5,224 nt of DNA, taken from positions 1-5,224 of the forward strand of contig JAPKMV010000304.1 in the NCBI GenBank assembly GCA_026645635.1. The letters are read 5' to 3'. Positions 1 through 5,224 of this stretch are shown in pieces (positions within the stretch are counted from its first letter, which is position 1; each line of letters opens with the position of its first letter). Made by a program: the position numbers and the translations under genes. The notes under the pieces are model-generated. The model did no database searches. It saw only the letters and a program-made list of their open reading frames with translations, and had not been told where the DNA came from. Source of the stretch: Caldilineaceae bacterium (GTDB lineage: Bacteria; Chloroflexota; Anaerolineae; Caldilineales; Caldilineaceae).

Positions 1-1032
1 GGGGTCGACGGTGACGCGGCCGCCCTGCTGCACCAGTTCCGGTGCGCCGGCCACCATCCACAGCGTGTCATCGTCGGGGTTGTATCGCTGCCAGTCGATG
101 TAGTAGTTGATTTCCGTGTCCGCGTTGCGTCCGCGGAAGTAACCCTGGAGCGAACGGCTCTCCTGCATGATCTCGTCGGCGCGGCGCAGCACGTCGGTGG
201 CATAGCGGCTGGCGCCGGGGAGTTGGAGCGGCTGGCCGTCGCTCACGGAGGAAAGCAGCTGGTAGAGGAGCTGCTGCGCCTGGTACTCGACGCTGAGTTC
301 GCCGGTCGTCTGGCGCGTGCTCTCTTCGGCCAGCGCCTGCGCCTGCCGCACGGGCAGCGAGAGGTATTCGCCGGGCGCTGCGGTGGGGTCGAGAATGGCG
401 GCGGCGGGGACGTTGCGGTAGAAGATGGCCGACGAATCGCCAGTGTAGCGGTCATCATGGAAGGCAACGCCGGCACTGAAGGGCGCTTCGGGGTAGGTGT
501 TGGCCGCGGGGCGCTCAAAGGCGACGCGGTAGCCGCCGTCGCGCAGGCGGCTGACGATGGTTCCGGTCTGCTCGCCGTCTTCCAGGCGGGTGGTGACCTG
601 CATCCCTGCGGGCAGGTTGCCGGGGTCGAAGGCAAAGGGATTGTCCGGCGTGGCGCTGCCGGGCTGCAAGGGGCTGCCGGCGTAGACCTCCTGTGCGAAG
701 AAGCGCCAGTTCATGTTGGCGGCGGCGGGCGACACGTCGGCGCCGGCCAGAACCTGACCGCTGCCGGTGACTTCCATGCCGGCGTTGGCCGCGGCGCGGC
801 GCATCATGTCGCTGGTGTTCATGCCCCGGCCGTAGGCGCCGTTCTTGTCGAGTTCGGCGGAGAGTCCGACGCGTTGGGCGATGCGGTTTTCGGCGTAGGC
901 GGCGGCCAGTTCGTGCCAGGTGGTGGGCGATGCGCCCTGGCTCACGCTCAGGTTCTGGTAAGCGCCGGGCAGACGGCGGTCGCCCTGGCCGCGGACAATG
1001 TGGAAGAGCGTCTCGTGGATGGCGTTGAGGCG
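1..1032 (-). CDS. C-terminal continuation of the giant exonuclease-domain protein in a shifted frame; 3' partial
   Basis: This frame gives 344 stop-free codons from RLNAIHETLFHIVRGQ (starting at 1032) to the left window edge (ending GGRVTVDP), so the stop lies outside. Its composition matches the upstream part: balanced, no cysteine, with ordinary helix and strand patterns such as WHELAAAYAENRIAQRVG and EINYYIDWQRYNPDDDTLW. The upstream frame over 515-1033 instead yields an Arg/Pro-rich string typical of reading a high-GC gene out of phase. No start codon in this frame lies near 1032, and the first ATG is only around 825, so an independent gene is unlikely. Skipping one base at about 1033 joins it smoothly to the upstream part. 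It contains a possible SH3-like beta segment at 508-606. I do not recognise a family. It should be treated as the same gene as the upstream CDS, split by a one-base insertion that is either an error or a mutation. Confidence 0.85.
508..606 (-). other. Possible SH3-like beta segment in the C-terminal part
   Basis: The translation GMQVTTRLEDGEQTGTIVSR followed by LRDGGYRVAFERP shows the rhythm of a small beta barrel: a G-x-V strand, a DGE turn, G-T-I-V, then DGGYRVAF. This resembles KOW, Tudor or SH3-like modules (G-x-x-V, then G-x-I/V, then G-x-Y-x-V-x-F). It is short and judged by pattern only, so no specific family or ligand is claimed. Confidence 0.3.
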
Positions 1033-1047
1033 CCTGGGTGTAGCCGG
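1030..1047 (-). other. One-base frame break in the giant gene (probable extra G near 1033)
   Basis: Coding character switches frame here. Upstream, the sensible translation is GAGYRDPHPYAGYTQ; downstream it is RLNAIHETLFHIVRGQGDRRLP. Dropping one base after the CAG codon (1036-1034) gives YAGYTQ-RLNAIHETLF with no interruption. The exact base is uncertain within roughly 15 bases, because neither frame has a stop close by. The local sequence has short runs (CCC then GG on the coding strand), a modest indel risk. No stop codon or obvious slippery run sits at the junction, so programmed frameshifting is the least likely explanation. Confidence 0.75.
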
Positions 1048-4000
1048 CGTAGGGGTGTGGGTCCCGGTAGCCGGCGCCGGGGGTGAGCGTGTTTTGCAGT
1101 TCGGCGGGTGTGGTGAGACCCAGGCCGCGCTCGGCCGCGCCGGTGCGCTGCTGGTGCTGCGCCATCTCGATGGTGAGGTAGGCGGCGGTCAGGTCTTCGG
1201 GCCGGTGGGCGTAGGAGTCGCGTGGGTTCCACGCATCGACGTAGCTGAGGGGAACTTCCAGCATGACCTGCGCCTGGCCGGTTTCCGGGTCGATGGCGGA
1301 CCTGCTGCGCATCCCGCGCAGATCGACGCGGATGCCGGTCTGCGGCCCCAGTTCGTTGAGGGCCAGCAGCTTGTTGAGGATGTCCGGGTCGTCGGGGTCG
1401 GCGGCGATGCGCAGCATCTCGCCCTGCCGGTCGCCTGCGGTGAGCAGCAGTTCCTCGGACATTGCGTAGGCCCAGCGCGCCGTAGGGGAAAGCGGCACCG
1501 CGTAGTCGTCGGCGGCGTCGAGCACGACGTGGAGCGCGTCGGCGGTCTGCGGCCGCGCCCCGTAGAGGTTCTCGCCAAACTCCCTGAACATCTGGCTGCG
1601 CAGCGCATCCAGGGCGGCCTGATTGCTCCCTTGCGCCGCGGGCGGCGCGGCAGGCAGGGCGAACTTGCGGTCGGTGGGCAGCGTGACGGTTCCGCCTGCC
1701 GTGTCATAGATGGAGGCCGCCTGGTTGGCCACGAGGAGGGGGTCGTGGCGCGCACCCAACAGGCCGCGCTGAATCTCCGGCGGCAGGCTGGCGAGGGGCG
1801 TGTCGCCGTACTGCTGCCACTGCTCGGCGCTCAGACCGCGGCGGATGTCATATTCGGGGTTGGCGTCCAGCCAGGCGGTGTACTGGCGCTGCGCCACCAG
1901 GTCGTTGAGCTTGATCTGCCCGGCGCGCTCGACGACTCCCAACGCGTCGGCGATCATTTCGACGTAGGTTTCGGGCGTTTGCGCCTCTTCGCCGCCCAGG
2001 CGCGTGCGGATCTCTTCCAGAAACTGGAGCGGCGACAGGGCGCTCGTGCTTGGTGCACGCGGCGCGGGCATGTCGGGCGCGCCGGCTTGATAGTTGGCGC
2101 GGCTGAGCAGGTCGGTCCAGAAGGGCGCGCTGCTGGTGTTCTCGCGGTAGGGCATGGACGGCAGAATCTGGCTGATGTAGGTGGGGCTGTAGCCCTGATA
2201 CTGCGAGAGCAGATAGCTGTAGACGTGCTCCACCTGCTCGGCGGAATACTGCGGGGCGGCCGTCCAGATGCGGTTCAGGATGGACTGCCGCGCGCGCTGG
2301 TTGTAGACCTGGAGCGCGGTGTCGAAGTCCTGCCCGCGCTCGCGGTAGAACGCGGTCTCGCGGCGGGTGATCTGCTCCAGCGTGACCGCACCGTCGGCTT
2401 TGCCGTAGACGGCCAGGTACTGCTCGAAGGATTGAAACTCGCCCCGCTGAATCGTTTCGAGAATCTTTCCCTGTGTCATGCCGGGGAAGGCAGCGAAGAT
2501 GGCATCGAGGCGGTCTTCGATGCGGTAGGTCGTCTCCTGCCGGCGCAGCAGGTCGGACAGGCTGCCGGGCAGCGCGCGCGTGTTGAGTTCGGCGAGAGGG
2601 GGTTCCGGCAGGTTGAGGCCGGTGAGTCGCCCCAGTTCGTTGCCGATGCCGCGGCTGACTTCCGGCTGCAGCCGATTGTAGATCTCTGCGGTGGCGGCGA
2701 TGTCCACCGACGCGTCGTGCGCGCCGGTCAGTTCGCTGCCGGTGTAGTGCTGATAGAGCGCGCCCAGGGTGAGCTGATTGCTCTCCGTCTGCACACCGGC
2801 GTGCAGGGCCATCGCCAGCGTGTCGACGGGCGTGTAGTTGGCTTGCGGCAAACCCGCCTTGAAGAGACGCTGCATGTCGAAGGCTGCGACATTGTGACCG
2901 ATGAGGATGGCCGAACCGCCCAGTGCCTGGTGAATCTGCTGCATGGCCACTTCCAGCGACATCCCCGTCTGCATGGCGCGCTGGTAGGCTTCCTTGCTGG
3001 CGTCCAGGCCGGCGTCAATGCCCGACGGCGGCTTGATGAGCCATTCCTGTGTCTCGCCGCCTTCGAGGGGGCGCAGGGCGACCTGAAAGATGTCGCCGCT
3101 CTTGAGCGTCGTCTCGATGTCGATGACGTAGCGGGGGCGTTCGTCTTTGAGGATGGCGGACCAGGCGCTGGCGCTTTCGCGCACGTAGCGCTGGTAGCCG
3201 CCGGTGTCGGCGAGCGCCTCTCGGTTGCGCAGCACGCGGACGTTGTTGAAGGTGCGGTTGGCTTCGGCTGCGGAGAGTTCGGGTAGCGTCGCGCGCGGGC
3301 TGGCGAACTTGGCCGCCATGTCGGTGGCGGCGCCGACTACCTGGCGCGTCATGCCGGCCACACCCAACAGCCCCATGCCGCTAAACAGGGAGCCGGTCGT
3401 GGCTGCGGTGATGCGGTCTTCGGCATCGAGCGAAGGATCATCCCCGCGTGCCATGTTCCACATGCTGTAGGCGCCGAAGCCGGCCATGCCGAGGCCGGTG
3501 ATGGTTTGCGCGCCGCGCGTCACGTTGCTGAAGAGGGCGGCCACGGTGTCGGCCGAATCGTTGAGGAAGTTCCAGGCTGAGGGGGTGAGTCCGGCTGCCC
3601 GGGCGGCGCGCAGATGGCGAGCGGCTTCCATTTCGGTGAGTGGACCCGCCAGCGCCTGGCCTGTCGCCTCACGGAACAACTGGTCGGCGTCGGTGGGCGT
3701 CAGGGCGCTTTGGAGCAGCCGTTTCTGCACGCCGGTGCGGAGCGCCTTGCCGCTGATGCCGATCGTGTCGCCCAGCACGCCAAGGATGGTGTCGGTACCC
3801 AGGGCGATGTCGAAGGCCAGTTGATTGAACAGCGGAATGCTGGCGTCCTGCACCTGGTACAGGTTCATCATGCGTTCGAGCGCGTCGGTGGCGCGCACGG
3901 CGCCCAGCACATCGTAGAATTCCGGGGTGCGGTAGATCGCTTCGTACTGGTCAGGGTCGGCAAAGCTGGCGATGAGTTCTTGCGGATAGCCCTGCTGCAG

Positions 4001-5224
4001 CAGCATATCGACGGTGCGCTTGTCGAACATGGAAATGAGGGGCTGTTCGGGCTGCTTGTAGCCCATCAGCTTGCCGTGGCGGTAAATGGGGTCGCCACGC
4101 ATCTGAATCTGGCGCTTTGCGAGTTCGTCCGGCGTTGGAACACCCAACTCGTCCAGAAGGTTCAGAACCTCGGGATGCTGGGTGTAATCGACGTCGCTTT
4201 GGGCGACGAACTGGAGCATCGCCGCTTGCGTTGCGATGGCCTCGACGTCCTGCTCCCGGTTGAGGATCCATTCCGCCTGGAAGCGTATGATCTCAGCCTG
4301 CGTCATGGGCTGGCCCATGTTGGGGTTGGGCAGCATCTGGTTTGTGAACCAGGGCTGCTCCATGCCGACGAGACCGCGGGACGCCATGGCGAATTCGTCG
4401 GCCTCTTCTTTGGTCATGCCCCAGTAGGCGGGGTTGTTGGACAGAACAGCCTGCTTGTAGTCCTCGACGCCGGCGTAATAGCCCTGCTTGCCGGCCTCGT
4501 AGGTTCTGGTCCCCAACTCGACATTGCCGGACAGCGCGACGAATGCGCCAGACTGCATGGTCTGGCTCATGGCGTTCAGTTCGCTGCCCTTGTTGATCAG
4601 CTGCGCCAAGGATGCATTGACGCCGGGCACGGGCGTGTTGTAGAACCACTCGCTGAAGGCGCCCCAGCCCGCAAAGAAGGCGCCCGTGTGTTCGAGCAAT
4701 CCGGGTCCGCGCGGCGCCGGCGCATTGGGGTCGGTGGAGGGCGGCGGCGTGGCCAGCAGGTCGGCGCGCACGGCGTTGGCGTAGGCGATGCCGGGGTTGC
4801 GGTTCCACCATTCACTTGCGACGGCTGCCCAGCCATCATCTGTTTGCGGCTGGTTGCTCGGCGCCGGCCCTTCGACAGGCTCAGGGGTCAGCTCAGGGCC
4901 CACCGCAGGGGTCGGCATCGGCGTCTGTACCGGCATCGGGGTTTGCGTGGGTTGCATCGGCGTCTGTACCGGCATCGGGGTGGTGGCCTGCATGGGCATG
5001 GGCGTCGGCGTCGGAGCGGCCAGGCTGTATTGCAGCAGGCCACCGGATGTGGATGGCGCTGCGCCTTGCTGCGCCTGGCTCAGCTCGTAGTCGGCTGCCA
5101 GTTCTGCTGCGCTGGGGCCGGGGGCGAAGATTGGCTCATCGGCCTTGGGCGCGGGCGCGGCGGGATCGTCGAAGAAGGGCAGGCGGAACTGAAGCAGCGC
5201 CTGAAATGGGTCGGTGGGCGGCGG
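1034..5224 (-). CDS. Giant multidomain protein with an internal DEDDh exonuclease domain; N-terminal and central part, 5' partial
   Basis: The frame is open from the right window edge (first codons read PPPTDPFQALLQF) down to YAGYTQ at 1036-1034, giving 1,397 codons. The real start lies beyond the window. The first in-frame ATG (4999) has only Pro/Thr/Ala codons before it and no purine-rich ribosome binding site, and the frame stays open for 75 codons upstream. Numbering from that Met: residues 1-55 are a Pro/Thr/Met/Gln linker; 56-490 are largely helical with no family I recognise; 499-563 hold two Gly-rich hydrophobic segments; 620-778 are a DnaQ-like exonuclease domain; 780-1322 are again mostly helical and Gln/Ala/Leu-rich. 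I see no cysteine. Without correction the frame continues to a TGA at 515-517, but the residues after about 1322 become an Arg/Pro/His-rich out-of-frame tail. The full role is unknown. Nuclease activity on nucleic acid 3' ends is likely; a virion-internal or polyvalent protein is a hypothesis only. Confidence 0.92.
2666..3142 (-). other. DnaQ-like DEDDh 3'-5' exonuclease domain within the giant protein
   Basis: All three exonuclease motifs of the DEDDh family are present in order with normal spacing. Exo I is VIDIETT, with metal ligands D627 and E629. Exo II is GHNVAAFDMQRL, with D708. Exo III is AHDASVDIAATAEIY, with general base H761 and D766. Between II and III lies the usual PVDTLAMALHAG...LTLGALYQHY segment, which is the DTL helix followed by the L-L-L-Y-H helix seen in DnaQ and RNase T relatives. 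Family knowledge: such domains remove nucleotides from 3' ends of DNA or RNA by two-metal (Mg/Mn) catalysis. Since all five key residues are intact, activity is expected. Substrate preference cannot be read from the sequence. The domain is embedded, with at least 690 residues before it and over 900 after it. This is unlike the usual stand-alone proofreading subunit or a fusion to a polymerase, helicase or UvrC-type endonuclease domain, none of which I see here. Confidence 0.9.
3311..3505 (-). other. Two glycine-rich hydrophobic segments (possible membrane or packing hairpin)
   Basis: Residues 499-516 (TITGLGMAGFGAYSMWNM) and 536-563 (GSLFSGMGLLGVAGM and following) are hydrophobic with glycines spaced every 2-5 residues. 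They are separated by a charged stretch, ARGDDPSLDAEDR. The pattern resembles glycine-zipper hairpins able to pack tightly or insert in membranes, as in some phage tape-measure and injected proteins. The segments are short and Gly/Ala-rich, so buried soluble helices remain equally plausible. They lie about 60 residues before the exonuclease domain. Confidence 0.4.
4869..4885. repeat. Copy of a dispersed short repeat (CCTTCGACAGGCTCAGG), encoding PEPVEG here
   Basis: The 17 bases CCTTCGACAGGCTCAGG match, from memory, the core of a short dispersed repeat found in many copies in various high-GC bacterial genomes. When it falls inside genes it often adds a PEPVEG-type peptide, and here the coding strand reads TPEPVEGPAPS. 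The copy sits in the disordered linker, where an insertion would be tolerated. The 8-mer GCTCAGGG occurs at 4879-4886 and again at 4891-4898, and GGCCC/GGGCC arms at 4866-4870 and 4896-4900 could form a weak hairpin. Copy number elsewhere in this genome cannot be seen. Confidence 0.55.
4915..4981 (-). repeat. In-frame tandem repeat, 39-base period, coding for a Pro/Thr/Met/Gln linker
   Basis: Two copies of a 28-base sequence are identical at 4915-4942 and 4954-4981. The offset is 39 bases, exactly 13 codons, so the frame is kept. Each copy also contains a shorter echo: CGGCATCGG recurs 18 bases (six codons) apart. The encoded protein alternates TPMPVQTPM with spacer residues, and the wider segment (about 4905-5015) is made of TPMP/TPTP-like units. 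Such linkers are flexible and extended, and usually separate an N-terminal region from a folded body. Identical copies imply recent duplication, so length variation between relatives is likely. Confidence 0.85.

Noticed and set aside
1000..1020. IHETLFH as a zinc-metallopeptidase HExxH motif
   Set aside because: The spacing is HExxxH, one residue too long, and no third ligand pattern was recognised. The junction is also next to an uncertain frame break.
515..1033. The continuation of the upstream frame as the genuine C-terminus of the protein
   Set aside because: The translation turns abruptly Arg/Pro/His-rich with RRR runs and a Cys, while another minus-strand frame over the same bases is balanced, Cys-free and open to the window edge.
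1030..1047. Programmed +1 ribosomal frameshift at the frame break
   Set aside because: There is no in-frame stop, rare-codon pause or slippery heptamer at the junction, and the unshifted product would carry a long nonsense-like tail. An indel is simpler.
223..1086. A 287-codon plus-strand open frame at the left end
   Set aside because: It has a Gly/Val/Ala-rich composition with no domain pattern and lies opposite the well-formed C-terminal part of the giant gene.
998..3286. A 762-codon open frame on the plus strand, antisense to the exonuclease-domain gene
   Set aside because: It is Gly/Val/Ala/Arg-rich, has no recognisable motif, and lies wholly opposite a frame with clear exonuclease motifs. 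Long antisense open frames are expected in GC-rich coding DNA, where stop codons are rare.
4869..4900. Rho-independent terminator or regulatory hairpin from the GGCCC/GGGCC arms
   Set aside because: The arms are only five bases with a loop of about 25, there is no T-tract, and the site lies inside an uninterrupted coding frame.

Overview
The window is filled from edge to edge by one very large protein-coding gene on the minus strand, open at both ends. The frame is open from base 5224 down to about base 1034. It then continues in a second frame from about 1032 to base 1, also without a stop. Together these give at least 1,741 codons, and neither the true start nor the true stop is in view. 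I see no second gene, RNA gene, promoter, ribosome binding site, terminator or CRISPR array, and no stretch over 300 bases is left without coding explanation.

Reading along the protein (right to left in the window; residue numbers count from the in-frame Met at 4999, which is probably not the real start), the layout is as follows. A Pro/Ala-rich, low-complexity N-terminal part ends in a Pro/Thr/Met/Gln repeat linker (about 4840-5040). That linker contains a 28-base exact duplication and a 17-base sequence resembling a widespread dispersed genomic repeat. A long helical region of no recognised family follows (about 3510-4835), then two glycine-rich hydrophobic segments (3311-3505). Next is a DnaQ-like DEDDh 3'-5' exonuclease domain with all five expected catalytic residues (2666-3142). 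A further 540 or so residues of mostly helical, unrecognised sequence lead to a one-base frame break near 1033. The C-terminal 344 residues include a short, possibly SH3-like beta segment (508-606).

The host cannot be fixed from this window. High GC, Arg rather than Lys preference, the Pro/Thr linker and the PEPVEG-encoding repeat would fit a high-GC environmental bacterium such as a Chloroflexota member, or a phage or integrated element in one. This is a low-confidence inference.

The main biological interest is architectural: a complete nuclease domain of about 160 residues sits inside a giant protein that appears to lack cysteine altogether and carries glycine-rich hydrophobic segments. 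This recalls large phage or conjugative-element proteins that travel with DNA (virion-internal or 'polyvalent' proteins), but nothing in the window proves that link. The frame break is either a sequence error or a real inactivating mutation. An uncorrected gene call would end at a TGA at 515-517 after about 170 residues of out-of-frame Arg/Pro-rich translation.
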